Assembly (NCBI GenBank): GCA_041905785.1
Contig: JAYRKJ010000020.1
Span: 1 to 64,000 of the forward strand
Reading direction: 5' to 3'
Length of the DNA stretch: 64,000 nucleotides
Source: Roseateles_B sp041905785
Lineage (GTDB): Bacteria > Pseudomonadota > Gammaproteobacteria > Burkholderiales > Burkholderiaceae_C
This document shows positions 53,541-62,380 of this stretch, piece by piece. The position numbers and the translations under genes are program-made. The notes under the pieces were generated by a model, which worked only from the letters and a program-made list of their open reading frames with translations, made no database searches and had not been told where the DNA came from. Each line of letters begins with the position of its first letter. Positions within the stretch are counted from its first letter, which is position 1.

Positions 53541-54284
53541 CTACTTTGACCGTTCGGCGCGCGACTGCATTTCCACGATCGCCACGCTCTCAATCGGAAT
53601 GCGCCCACGCCTGTAGTAGCGCCGGCACTCTTCTGAAACCTTCAAGTACATGGCGTCCAGGGTGCCGACGTTGCCAAACGCATCGACACCGGAGTTGCCG
53701 CTGCACATCACGCGGCTCAGCACGCCAGCAATCAGCGGCACCTTCAGCTCATAGCCGTACACCACACGCAGCTTCAGCACATTGGCATCACGCAACCTTT
53801 GCTTGGCCTTGGGGTCGACGCCGTCCAGTCGCCACTCCATATTGTCGTTAGGGATGTAGGTCACACCCGTCTTCGGATCCTTGACGCCAAATGCCGAGAA
53901 GCTCAAGGGCGACGGGTTCAGGACCTCCATCTGGAACGGCGGGGCGACCGGCAGCGGATCCGGCAATGGCGGAATCGTCAGATCCTTCCATGCCAAGGCC
54001 TGCGCTTCCAGCAGGCGCTTGGTGTTGTTCGTCTCGAAGCTGTTTTGATAGAAAGGCGACAAGGACCGCACCAGTGCCGTGCGCATCACACCCTCATGGG
54101 CGTGATGCATGGACCCCATGCGCGCCGCCTGGAAGGTCGCGTGGTTGACCTGCAGCTTGGCCATGTAGATGAAGCCCGCCTGCACGATGCCCAATACGAA
54201 CACGATGGCCACGGGCAGCACGATCACGAACTCGACCAGGCCCAGTCCGCTGGACGACTTGTCGCGCCGATGCATGACACGCAT
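53541..54284 (-). CDS. TadE-like pseudopilin
   Basis: A 247-residue protein with a class III prepilin-like N-terminus: a basic leader, then SSSGLGLVEFVIVLPVAIVF, with a glutamate at the fifth position of the expected mature start. A large C-terminal domain with two cysteines follows (CSGNSG, SEECRRYY). It fits TadE/TadF minor pseudopilins of Tad pili. It starts the minus-strand three-gene unit and is divergent from the Flp gene. Confidence 0.83.
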   Translation of the reverse strand: MRVMHRRDKSSSGLGLVEFVIVLPVAIVFVLGIVQAGFIYMAKLQVNHATFQAARMGSMHHAHEGVMRTALVRSLSPFYQNSFETNNTKRLLEAQALAWKDLTIPPLPDPLPVAPPFQMEVLNPSPLSFSAFGVKDPKTGVTYIPNDNMEWRLDGVDPKAKQRLRDANVLKLRVVYGYELKVPLIAGVLSRVMCSGNSGVDAFGNVGTLDAMYLKVSEECRRYYRRGRIPIESVAIVEMQSRAERSK

Positions 54285-54660
54285 CTCGCGCCTCCCTCTT
54301 GCAATCGCTGTTGAATGGCTCCGCGGCTGACGCGCGGATCGCTGTACGCCCGGAGCGCCAAGGCCCCTGGAGTGCCGAGTCCCCCTGAAAAGTCCAAAGC
54401 CTCCTGCGAATGCAAAGCCATCGGACATTTCGGCGGCGCGAGTCTGTCTGCGCGTTCACATTGGGTCAAGAAAATTCGTGCATTTTTAACAATGCAGCAA
54501 ACTGTTTACCTTGACTTACAAACGAGCATCACTTAGGGGGTGGTGCAGCGCAACACACATCGAATATGGTGCCGACCTGTGATGCGTTGGCCACTGAGTC
54601 TCGCGTCCAGACCGGGCCTCAGGAGGAGGCTCGCCTTCCACACACTCAAGCGAGGAACCC
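54285..54660. promoter_or_regulatory. 376-base divergent spacer between TadE-like and Flp genes
   Basis: No gene is seen. Bases 54460-54530 are AT-rich and contain a GCATT-tttaac-AATGC inverted repeat and TTGACT, a possible -35, about 150 bases before the Flp start. This is the probable promoter for the pilin gene. Other parts are ordinary GC-rich sequence. Confidence 0.35.
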
Positions 54661-54960
54661 ATGCTGCAGCAGCAACAACGAGTCACGAACAAGTCCAAGA
54701 TCCGCGGTCAAGGCATGACCGAGTACATCATCATCGTCGCCCTGATCGCCGTGGCCGCGATCGGCGTCTACAGCCTGTTCGGCGATGTGGTGAAGAAGCA
54801 GACGGGCGCGATGGCCGCTGGCCTGGCGGGGGACAACAAGAACTCGGTGTCCTGGAACGAGAAGGCCGCGAAGAAGACGGAAGCCGAGAAGGCCAAGGTG
54901 GAGAACACCAAGGGTCTGGACGACTTCGCCAAAGACAATGAGCTGAAGAGCTCCAAGTAA
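54661..54960 (+). CDS. flp: Flp-type class III pilin with lysine-rich tail
   Basis: A 99-residue protein. The prepilin motif is GQGMTEYIIIVALIAVAAIG, with E at the expected position and the following tyrosine, so cleavage probably occurs before Q. After the helix (about 17-45) comes a charged tail of about 45 residues, rich in Lys, Glu and Ala (EKAAKKTEAEKAK), longer than usual for Flp pilins. GAGGA lies 4 bases before the ATG. It is likely the main pilin, or one of two, of the Tad system encoded downstream. Confidence 0.82.
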   Translation: MLQQQQRVTNKSKIRGQGMTEYIIIVALIAVAAIGVYSLFGDVVKKQTGAMAAGLAGDNKNSVSWNEKAAKKTEAEKAKVENTKGLDDFAKDNELKSSK

Positions 54961-55029
54961 GTTCTTGCGTCAGGGGCCGTCCTGATGGCCGCGCCCCTAC
55001 ACTTTTGAACTCACTTTGTCGCTACCAAC

Positions 55030-55878
55030 ATGCAACTGCGCTTTATCACTTCACTGGCCACCCTCGCTGGCGCGCTGCTCTTCTCCCCGGCTTATGGCCT
55101 GGAGGTGACACCGCCTCGGGGCTATCGACTCGATGGACCGCCTAAGGTCGAGAACCACGGCATCAAGTCGGTCTATATCGAGTGCGCTTCGAAGTACTGC
55201 GGCAGCATCGCGGCAGGGAAGTTCGGCACCATCGAACTCGAAGGACGTGTCACCTACTACGACGTGGTAGCGGCCAGCGACAAAGATGAGGTGGAACGCC
55301 GCGTCATCAACAAGGAGTACCTCACGCTGGCACAGAAGGCCGGCGGGCTCCAGATCAATGAAGGCAGCGGCATCGGACCGAATGTCATGCGCATCCCCCG
55401 GGCTAACGGCAAGGGTGTCGACTGGCTGGTGATCGAGAACAACTACGGCCGCCACTTCAAGATGATGCTCATCGAAGAGGCCGCTCAAGAGTTGACCGCC
55501 AGCATCACGGCCTCGCAGATGGGCCAGTCGCTGGATGCATCTGGCAGCGTCGCGCTCTACATCGAGTTCGACACGGCCAAAGCCACGATCAGGCCCGAGG
55601 GCGAGGCCACCGTGAAAGAGATCGCCGCGCTGCTCAAGAGTCAGCCGGCACTGCGCCTCTCGGTAGAGGGGCACACCGACAACGTCGGCCAGGCGGCCGA
55701 CAACAAGCGCCTCTCGCAGGCGCGCGCCGAAGCCGTGATGAAGGCCGTGATTGCCCAGGGCATCGACGCCAAGCGGCTCAAGGCCCTGGGGCATGGACAG
55801 GAATACCCCATCGCCGACAACCGGACCGATGAAGGTCGCGGCAAGAACCGGCGTGTCGAGCTGGTCAAGATGAAGTGA
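55030..55878 (+). CDS. Exported OmpA-domain protein, Tad-locus copy 2
   Basis: A 282-residue paralogue of the protein at 51768: signal peptide (1-23), N-terminal domain with a paired CASKYC motif and a C-terminal OmpA domain (ALYIEFDTAKATI, EGHTDNVGQAADNKRLSQAR, KNRRVELVKMK). The two share domain order and nearly identical C-terminal domains but differ in the N-terminal half. It lies between the pilin and the TadG-like gene, so it probably anchors the pilus machinery in the cell wall (inference). Confidence 0.88.
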   Translation: MQLRFITSLATLAGALLFSPAYGLEVTPPRGYRLDGPPKVENHGIKSVYIECASKYCGSIAAGKFGTIELEGRVTYYDVVAASDKDEVERRVINKEYLTLAQKAGGLQINEGSGIGPNVMRIPRANGKGVDWLVIENNYGRHFKMMLIEEAAQELTASITASQMGQSLDASGSVALYIEFDTAKATIRPEGEATVKEIAALLKSQPALRLSVEGHTDNVGQAADNKRLSQARAEAVMKAVIAQGIDAKRLKALGHGQEYPIADNRTDEGRGKNRRVELVKMK

Positions 55879-55926
55879 AGCGGGGGCGGCATCGGCCCGC
55901 CCCTGAACGAGAACGAGGGAGTTGCC

Positions 55927-57423
55927 ATGGTTTGCAAGGTGGCCACCGCGCGTGGCCTGGGCAGCGCATTGCCCAAACACAGCCGGGCGCGAGCACGCAG
56001 GCGCAGTCAAGGCCAGGCCATGATCTGGATGCTGGGCATGCTGGCCGCCAGTGCAGCGGTCATGTTCGCGCTGTTCAACACCTCGCAAACTGTGGTTGGC
56101 AAGGAACGGACCGTGAACGCCGCCGATGCGGCAGCGCTGGCCGGGGCCACGACACAGGCACGTTTGCTGAACCTGATGGCCTACACCAACCGCGCGGTCA
56201 TTGCGAACGAAGTGTTCATGGTGCAGATGCTGAGCCTGGAGAGCTGGACCAAGTATGTCAGCCGCACCACGGACAACATCGGCTACGTCCTTGACGTGGC
56301 CAGCATCATCTTCCCGCCCCTGGAAACATTGGCCTCGGCATTGCACAAGGCCGCGGATCTGGCGGACAACGGCCACGACATCCTGCATGACAAGGTGGTG
56401 CCCCTGCTGATCACAGCGCTAGAGAAAGCCAAGACCGCCATGAGTGCAGCGCACAACGCGTTGCATGCCGGCGGTGGCCTATTGGCCGAGAACGCCGCCA
56501 AGAGCATGGCCTCGGCCAACCGCAGTGACTTTGGCGGCCGCAGGGACGACGGCGTGCAAATCCTCGACGACGCCACGATTCGCGGGCTGACCTTCGTGCT
56601 CAACGAAAAGGCCTGGCTGGGATTCACCAAGCAGTACAAGGGTAGTGAGCGCGTCGACGCAAAACAGATCCTGCTGGACTCGCGGGACGCTTTCAGCAAG
56701 GATCGCCCGGGCTCCTTCCTGGTGAACTGGCGACTGCCAGACGGCCTGGGGACCATTGGCCTTCATAAGGAAGGCGGCACACGGTTGGCCGGCTACGACC
56801 GCTGGGAGACTGAAGATACGCTGGAGCTGGAGAAGCGCTGGTGGACTTGGCGCGGCATGAAAAGTTCATACCTCCCCATTGGCTGGGGCCGGGCCAATGC
56901 CGACAGCAGCGGCAGCTCCGGCAGCCGCTGGTCGCCAGGCCGCGCCGCGCAGAATCTGGCATACACCAGCGGCGGCACGCACAGTGGCTGGTCCGGCGTC
57001 CCCGAGCAATTCGACATCACGGACAAGTCCAGGGCCAAGAGAGACAGTCTGGGCCTGGACTTCCTGGTGGCCGTCGGCAGGCCCGACAACCACGACTTCT
57101 CCAGCACCAGCATGGGCGTCAACAAGGGCAGCGGCGGCCCGCTGGGCTCGCCGGAGACGCCTGGCAACCTTGCGTCTGCTCGCAACACGGCCTTTTCCAA
57201 AGCACGGGTGAGTTTCGAGCGCCCGCAGCGAGGCCTGCTCAACGATTTCACAGCGCGCCCGCTGTGGCGTGACGACAGTGCCAAGGAGTATGGCTCGCTC
57301 TACAGCCCCTACTGGCAGGCCCGTCTGACCGACATCACGCCAACGGAAAAACTGGCACTGCTGGCGGCCGTCGGCCTGACGCCCGACTATGTGCTCTTTA
57401 CACCCGGAGGTCAGACCCCGTGA
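55927..57423 (+). CDS. TadG-like pilus assembly protein
   Basis: A 498-residue protein with the TadG N-terminal pattern: basic leader, SQGQAMIWMLGMLAASAAVM membrane helix and the following ERTVNAADAAALAGATTQARL, which is typical of TadG/pseudopilin-like helical N-termini. The fifth residue of the putative mature start is tryptophan, not glutamate, so it is probably not processed like TadE. The large C-terminal part (about 90-498) is unique, with several Gly/Ser-rich turns. Its stop overlaps the next start (GTGA). Confidence 0.8.
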   Translation: MVCKVATARGLGSALPKHSRARARRRSQGQAMIWMLGMLAASAAVMFALFNTSQTVVGKERTVNAADAAALAGATTQARLLNLMAYTNRAVIANEVFMVQMLSLESWTKYVSRTTDNIGYVLDVASIIFPPLETLASALHKAADLADNGHDILHDKVVPLLITALEKAKTAMSAAHNALHAGGGLLAENAAKSMASANRSDFGGRRDDGVQILDDATIRGLTFVLNEKAWLGFTKQYKGSERVDAKQILLDSRDAFSKDRPGSFLVNWRLPDGLGTIGLHKEGGTRLAGYDRWETEDTLELEKRWWTWRGMKSSYLPIGWGRANADSSGSSGSRWSPGRAAQNLAYTSGGTHSGWSGVPEQFDITDKSRAKRDSLGLDFLVAVGRPDNHDFSSTSMGVNKGSGGPLGSPETPGNLASARNTAFSKARVSFERPQRGLLNDFTARPLWRDDSAKEYGSLYSPYWQARLTDITPTEKLALLAAVGLTPDYVLFTPGGQTP

Positions 57424-58298
57424 GCAGCATCTGCACTGCACTGCTTGGCGCACTGTCCATCCTGGGCGTTGCCGGCGCCGCATGCGCGAACGCTTCGGCG
57501 CCCAGCCTGCGCATCGTCAGCGAAGGCCATCCCGATGCCAAGGCCTACAGGGACAACATCGCCGTCGCACTGGAAGCCTGTCAGCTGAAGCTGGGCCTGC
57601 CCAGGAGCACGGCCGGCCTGCCTTCGGAGGCCTTTCTTTCGACATTCAAGGTCCGGCAAGAAGAACGTCTGTTCGACGGCCCGCTGGCCGCAAGCTACGA
57701 GACCCAGAGCGAGATCACCCCTGATCCCAGCCAGGGCTGCAAGCTGCGCGTGGCGCGCAGCTTCGGCCTTCAGATTGACAAGAGTTGCGAATGGCGGCTG
57801 TATGGGAACAGCGGCCTTCTCGGCGAGGACGGCCCCGGCCGCTCCAGCCCGCTGACCGAGGAGCGGACAAGCCAGCCGGACTGCAAGGTCAGCGCGACGA
57901 TTCGTCCCGGCCTGGCTGCTGCACAAGCCAAGGCCCCGCGCCATAACGCGGGACTGGGACAGCAATGCATCTGGGACGGCGAGGTCATGGCCATCCTGGC
58001 CGGCGAGACGCCCAAGGATGCTGCTGAAGGCGGCTGCCTGCTGGCCGAGATGCCCATCTATCCCTACAGCAGCTACCAGGGACGGCATCGCACCGTGGCC
58101 CTGACCCACCATCTCAACGACGAAACCCGTGGCGGCACCAAGTTGGCGAAGCACTTCGGCGCAGTCGCCGGCATCTTTAACGCGCGTCTTGTGAGTTTCG
58201 ACAAGGGCCTCCGCATTCCCGCCGACCGATTCAGCCGATCCGGCGCCGAGGCCTTCCTGGCCCAGCCGCGCTGGGTGAACCTTGGAGACCTCAAGTGA
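57420..58298 (+). CDS. Exported protein of the Tad locus, unknown function
   Basis: A 292-residue protein with a signal peptide (about 1-23, SILGVAGAACANA) and several cysteines (C53 region QACQLKLG, GCKLRVAR, KSCEWRLY, DCKVSATI, QQCIWDG, GGCLLAE), so disulfides are likely in the periplasm. No family recognised. It starts at GTG, overlapping the TadG-like stop, and ends overlapping the next start, so it is translated as part of the operon. Confidence 0.75.
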   Translation: MSSICTALLGALSILGVAGAACANASAPSLRIVSEGHPDAKAYRDNIAVALEACQLKLGLPRSTAGLPSEAFLSTFKVRQEERLFDGPLAASYETQSEITPDPSQGCKLRVARSFGLQIDKSCEWRLYGNSGLLGEDGPGRSSPLTEERTSQPDCKVSATIRPGLAAAQAKAPRHNAGLGQQCIWDGEVMAILAGETPKDAAEGGCLLAEMPIYPYSSYQGRHRTVALTHHLNDETRGGTKLAKHFGAVAGIFNARLVSFDKGLRIPADRFSRSGAEAFLAQPRWVNLGDLK

Positions 58299-59071
58299 GC
58301 ACTCTTTGCCGCCGCCCGGCCCAGCGAGGCCAGTCGACCACCGAGTTCTTGGTGTCCCTGATCGTCATGGTCCCGATCTTCTTGGCTGTCACCTACCTGG
58401 GACGCTACGCCGACTTCCAGCAGCGCGCCACGCAAGCCAGCCGCTATGCCGCGTTCCAGCGGTCCATGCAGCCGAGTACGGCCAAGCTGACGGACGCACT
58501 CATAGAGGACCAGATGCGTGCACGGTTCTTCACGGCCCCCCTGGCCCTGCACGCCGGCGCCATCCAGTCCGACGACACCGTGGCCAGCGTCAAGGATGAC
58601 AAATACCTGCCGGCATTCTGGCGAGACCTCTCCGGCAAGGCCCTGCTGAACGACCCCGGGCAGGTGAAGCTTGGATGGACCACCCACGCCTTGGGCAGCA
58701 AGGGCGCGGTCTCAGCTCTGGACACGGTGACGGAGTTCATGGGCAAGGACTACGCACCGGGCCGACGCGCACAAGTGGAGCTCACGCTGCTGAACCGGTT
58801 GAACCAGGCTGATGAGAAGCCCACGGAGCTCAAGATCGGTGCCGCCACGGCAGCGGCCGGCGACATGCTGGGCAGCGGTGGCAGCGACGAGACGGTGAAA
58901 ACGGTCTCGCCACTGGTGCCGGTTCGCCACGTTCCATCGGTTGTCCGGTCGGCGGTCTCCATCGTGGTGTCATTGCTGGAGCGCGACCGTCCGGAGTTCG
59001 GCTGCATCAAGGCCAACATCGTGGCGCCCCATAGGCTGGAGGGTGACACCCAGCAAGACAAGTGCCGATGA
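58295..59071 (+). CDS. TadE-like pseudopilin (second)
   Basis: A 258-residue protein with a class III prepilin-like start RGQSTTEFLVSLIVMVPIF (glutamate at mature +5), a helix continuing into DFQQRATQASRYAAFQ as in TadE/TadF, and a long C-terminal domain with one late cysteine pair. It is related in layout, not in detail, to the TadE-like protein at 53541. Overlaps both neighbours by 4 bases, showing tight translational coupling. Confidence 0.82.
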   Translation: MSTLCRRPAQRGQSTTEFLVSLIVMVPIFLAVTYLGRYADFQQRATQASRYAAFQRSMQPSTAKLTDALIEDQMRARFFTAPLALHAGAIQSDDTVASVKDDKYLPAFWRDLSGKALLNDPGQVKLGWTTHALGSKGAVSALDTVTEFMGKDYAPGRRAQVELTLLNRLNQADEKPTELKIGAATAAAGDMLGSGGSDETVKTVSPLVPVRHVPSVVRSAVSIVVSLLERDRPEFGCIKANIVAPHRLEGDTQQDKCR

Positions 59072-59763
59072 AGCCGACGTCCCTCCTGCGCGGCGGCTTG
59101 CTGGCTTCATGGTTGCTCCTCGCCAACGCGGCCTCCGGAGCGGGGTGGGAGGACGACCCGCTGCCCCCACGGACCAGCGCCCAGTGGGCCCTGGTCCAAG
59201 CCCTGGTGAACGGCGTCCCCATGCAAGCGCAGCAGCTCAGGTCTGATCTTTCCGTGCAGCAGCTGCTGAGCTATTACGAGAACCGTTGGAAGCGGCTGGG
59301 CAGCCCGCAGATGGGCCGCCAGGGGCCATGGCAGACCCTGTCCCTGGATACCGGGCAGCTCCATCTGGTGCTGCAGCTCCAGGCGGAAGGCAGTGGCAGC
59401 CAGGGCATGCTGAGCCAGGCGCAATGGAAGGAGCGACGCAGGGACTTTGTCCCCACGGAACTCCCTCAGATGCTGCGCACGCAGATCACCCAGGTCACCG
59501 AAACGCGTGACGGTCCGCGTCGTAGCAGGCTGGTCACCCTTCAATGTCAGGACGGCTTTGAAGTCACCCGCCAACGTATGCAGACCCATGCTCGAAGCAA
59601 AGGCTGGGGAACGGTCATGGACCAGGTGCAGCGCAGGGACGGCAATCGAAGCTGGCTCGCGGGCTATCAGTTCAAGGGCCTGTCCGTCGATGTCGTACTG
59701 GTCCAAGGCGAGGGCGCAACGGCCAGCCATCTCACCATCAACTTCCTCGACTCACCCCCATGA
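59068..59763 (+). CDS. Exported protein of the Tad locus, unknown function
   Basis: A 231-residue protein with a signal peptide (about 1-24, LLASWLLLANAASGAG) and a mature domain of mixed alpha/beta composition rich in Arg and Gln, with one cysteine. No family recognised. ATG 59068 overlaps the previous stop as ATGA (a GTG at 59062 is also in frame), and its own stop overlaps the mini-pilin start. Its place between two pilin-like genes points to a role in pilus assembly or minor-pilin handling. Confidence 0.72.
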   Translation: MKPTSLLRGGLLASWLLLANAASGAGWEDDPLPPRTSAQWALVQALVNGVPMQAQQLRSDLSVQQLLSYYENRWKRLGSPQMGRQGPWQTLSLDTGQLHLVLQLQAEGSGSQGMLSQAQWKERRRDFVPTELPQMLRTQITQVTETRDGPRRSRLVTLQCQDGFEVTRQRMQTHARSKGWGTVMDQVQRRDGNRSWLAGYQFKGLSVDVVLVQGEGATASHLTINFLDSPP

Positions 59764-59951
59764 AGCTATCCAAGCCCTTCGGGACCCGCTGCATCCGCGG
59801 CCAGGCCACGATCGAATATGCCATCGCGGGCAGTGTGCTTGCCATGGCCCTGTTCGTCGTGGAGTTCGACGGCAAGACGGCTGCGCAGTACCTCGCTGAA
59901 GCCGTCCGCGCCTTTTACAAGAACCTCAGCTACTTCATCTCCCTGCCCTGA
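59760..59951 (+). CDS. Flp-like mini pilin (63 aa)
   Basis: A 63-residue prepilin: basic leader MKLSKPFGTRCIRG, then QATIEYAIAGSVLAMALFVV with glutamate at mature +5 and the Flp-type EY pair, and a short tail (AVRAFYKNLSYFISLP). The size and pattern fit Flp pilins better than the 99-aa protein upstream, so this could be the major pilin or a minor one. It overlaps the preceding gene by 4 bases and precedes cpaB by 2 bases. Confidence 0.82.
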   Translation: MKLSKPFGTRCIRGQATIEYAIAGSVLAMALFVVEFDGKTAAQYLAEAVRAFYKNLSYFISLP

Positions 59952-59953
59952 CC

Positions 59954-60844
59954 ATGGCCCTCTCCCTGAAGAAAATCAACAGCAACTGGCTGCTCCTCGG
60001 CGCCGCCCTGCTTCTCGGCGGCGGCGCGGCCTACCTGGGAGGAAGCGCCCTCGAGCGGCGCATGCAGGAGCTGGACGCCAAGGCCAATGCCGGCCTGGAG
60101 ACGGTCGCCGTGGTCGTGGCCAAGCGTGACATGCAGCGAGGTGAGGCCATCTCGGCCGACTCCTTCGCCGTGCGCAAGATCCCCGTCGAATACCTCAACG
60201 CGGATGCCGTGCATCCCTCGGACTTCGAGGGCTTCCTCACGCAGCGCCTGATCGTGGGCCTCAAGCGTGGCGACGTGCTGCTGCCCGTGCACACCGAGGG
60301 CAATGGCAACAAGGTCTTCTCCTCCACGCTGGGCGTGGGCAAGCGGGCGCTGACCTTCGAGGTCGACACCGTCAACTCCGTGTCCGGGATGATGCGTCCC
60401 GGTGACAGGATCGACCTGATCTACTCGGCCAAGGGCGTCGACAACGTCGACGTGACCCAGCCCCTGCTCTCCAACCTGGAGATCCTGGCCACCGACCAGA
60501 TCCAGACCCGCCGCGATGAGAACGGCACCGAGCGCAGCTTCTCCACCATCACCATGGAGCTGTCGCCGCAGGACGCGCAGCGCATCATCGTGGCCAAGCA
60601 GTCCGGCCGCCTGACTGCCCTGCTGCGGCACCCGGATGACAAGGCCGCCAACCCCAGCGGAGCCATGGACGCCAGCGTGCTGTTGACGGGCCGGGTTCGC
60701 CGCGGCAACGGCGAGCAGCGAGGCATCGAGTACCTGGTGGGCGGCGGAGGCGGCGGCCTCGCCGACATCCAGACCCAGATGAGCCGGCTGGCCCTCGGCC
60801 AGACAGCGCCCCCCATGCCGGCCGCCGCCCCTGCAAAGCCCTGA
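59954..60844 (+). CDS. cpaB: Tad pilus assembly protein CpaB/RcpC
   Basis: A 296-residue periplasmic, membrane-anchored protein: N-terminal helix (about 12-32), SAF domain (about 48-112, VVVAKRDMQRGEAISADSFA) and the CpaB/RcpC beta domain (KRALTFEVDTVNSVSGMMRP and PGDRIDLIYS). It stabilises the secretin and assists pilus secretion. The C-terminal tail has a glycine run and a proline/alanine-rich end. It is directly followed by the secretin gene, the usual rcpC-rcpA order. Confidence 0.92.
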   Translation: MALSLKKINSNWLLLGAALLLGGGAAYLGGSALERRMQELDAKANAGLETVAVVVAKRDMQRGEAISADSFAVRKIPVEYLNADAVHPSDFEGFLTQRLIVGLKRGDVLLPVHTEGNGNKVFSSTLGVGKRALTFEVDTVNSVSGMMRPGDRIDLIYSAKGVDNVDVTQPLLSNLEILATDQIQTRRDENGTERSFSTITMELSPQDAQRIIVAKQSGRLTALLRHPDDKAANPSGAMDASVLLTGRVRRGNGEQRGIEYLVGGGGGGLADIQTQMSRLALGQTAPPMPAAAPAKP

Positions 60845-60853
60845 TCGCCGCCC

Positions 60854-62379
60854 ATGTCCACCGCTTTCCTCTTCACCGACCGCATGTCTTCGAATCGATC
60901 CTCGGGACTGGCCCGACCGCTGGTCCTGCTCGCCTGCCTCACCCTGTGCGCCTCCGTCCGTGCCGAACCTGAGCCGGCTGCCGCTGCAGCCGCCGCCGAC
61001 GCCGGCGCTGGCCGCGGCAGCATCAATCCCGTCGGCGTGCAGGCCACGCCAGTCACGCCCACCAAGGGCAAGCGCGCTGCCCCCCTTCCCCCGGCTGGCC
61101 CGGCCGTCATCGAGACCGGCCCCACCCGTACGCTGGCCGTGGGCGATGTCTCGACCATCAATCTGCCCGGCGTGGTGCGCATCGCCATCGGCAACGGCGG
61201 CATGATCAAGGCCACCGTGGTGGATGACCGCGAGATCGTCCTGATCGCCGAGCAGGCCGGTCGCACCACCATGCATGTCTGGCTGAAGGGCGGACGCCAG
61301 CTCAGCTATGAGATCGAAGTGCTGGCCTCGCGCCCCAGCCGCATCCTGGACGAACTGCAGAGTCTGCTGAAGGAGACGCCCGGCCTGTCCGCCCGCGTGG
61401 TGGGCGAGCGCGTGGTGATCGAGGGCCGCTACCAGGACAGCCAGGTGGCCCAGCGCATCAAGCGTCTGGGTGCCAACTTCCCGCAGATCCTGAACCTGGT
61501 ACCCGACCGGCCGGTGGACGCAGATCCCCTGCAGCTCGATCGCATGGTGCAGATCGACCTGCGTGTGGTGGAAGTGAAGAAGCGCGCGCTGGACCAGTTG
61601 GGCATCAAGTGGGCCAGCAGTGCCGCCGGCCCCACCTTCGCCACCAACGCGCTGATCTACAGCAATACGCCTTGGCGCCCGGACACCACCAGCGGATTCC
61701 CCGCGGTCAACACCAGCAACCCCATCTACAGCTACCTGGGCCTGGCGAGCCAGATCACCAGTGCCCTGAAGTTCCTGGAGTCGCGCGGTGACGCCTGGAC
61801 GCTGGCCGAGCCGCGCCTCAGCTGCCGCAGCGGCGGTGAGGCCAATTTCCTGGCCGGCGGCGAAATCCCAATTCCCGTGGCCCAGGGCAATGGCGCCATC
61901 GGGGTCGTCTACAAGCAGTACGGCGTGCGCATCGAGTTCAAGCCCCAGGCCGACGCCCACGGCAACATCGATTCCGGCCTGATGGTGGAAGTGAGCGAGC
62001 CCGACGCACGCAACTCCAATGCCGGCTTCATCGCCTTCGCCACCAACCGGACCGACACCCAGGTGGCCATGAAGGAAGCCGAGCCCCTGGTGATCTCCGG
62101 TCTGCTGCGCCAGCGCACTGAGCGCAGCAACGACGCCGTGCCGGGTCTGGGCCGCATCCCCATCATCAGCAACCTGTTCAAGTCGCGCGAGCACACCACC
62201 GAACAGACCGAGCTGATCGTGATCGCCACACCTCGCATCCAGACGCCGGACTCCGCGCTCAACCGCCTGGCCGTGGAGAAGGCGGCCTCGGCCGGCGAGA
62301 AGGTGAGTGAGCGTGTCCTGGACAAGCTCAAGCCCACTTCCCCTTCTGCGCCAGCCGAGCCGGTCAAGGAGTTGCACTG

Positions 62380-62380
<1 letters not shown>
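60854..62380 (+). CDS. cpaC: Tad secretin CpaC/RcpA
   Basis: A 508-residue outer-membrane secretin with a signal peptide (about 20-36), a low-complexity Ala/Pro linker, the N-terminal pilus-secretin domain (about 90-165, SRPSRILDELQSLLKETPGL), a BON-like step (VVGERVVIEGRYQDSQ) and the secretin C-domain (about 225-465) with the end FKSREHTTEQTELIVIATP. A 12- to 14-mer ring channel for the pilus is expected. An ATG at 60884 is an alternative start. The stop overlaps the CpaF start by 1 base. Confidence 0.93.

Noticed and set aside
59930..62377. 815-codon minus-strand frame
   Set aside because: Antisense to cpaB and cpaC; glycine/aspartate/histidine-rich, no recognisable domain.
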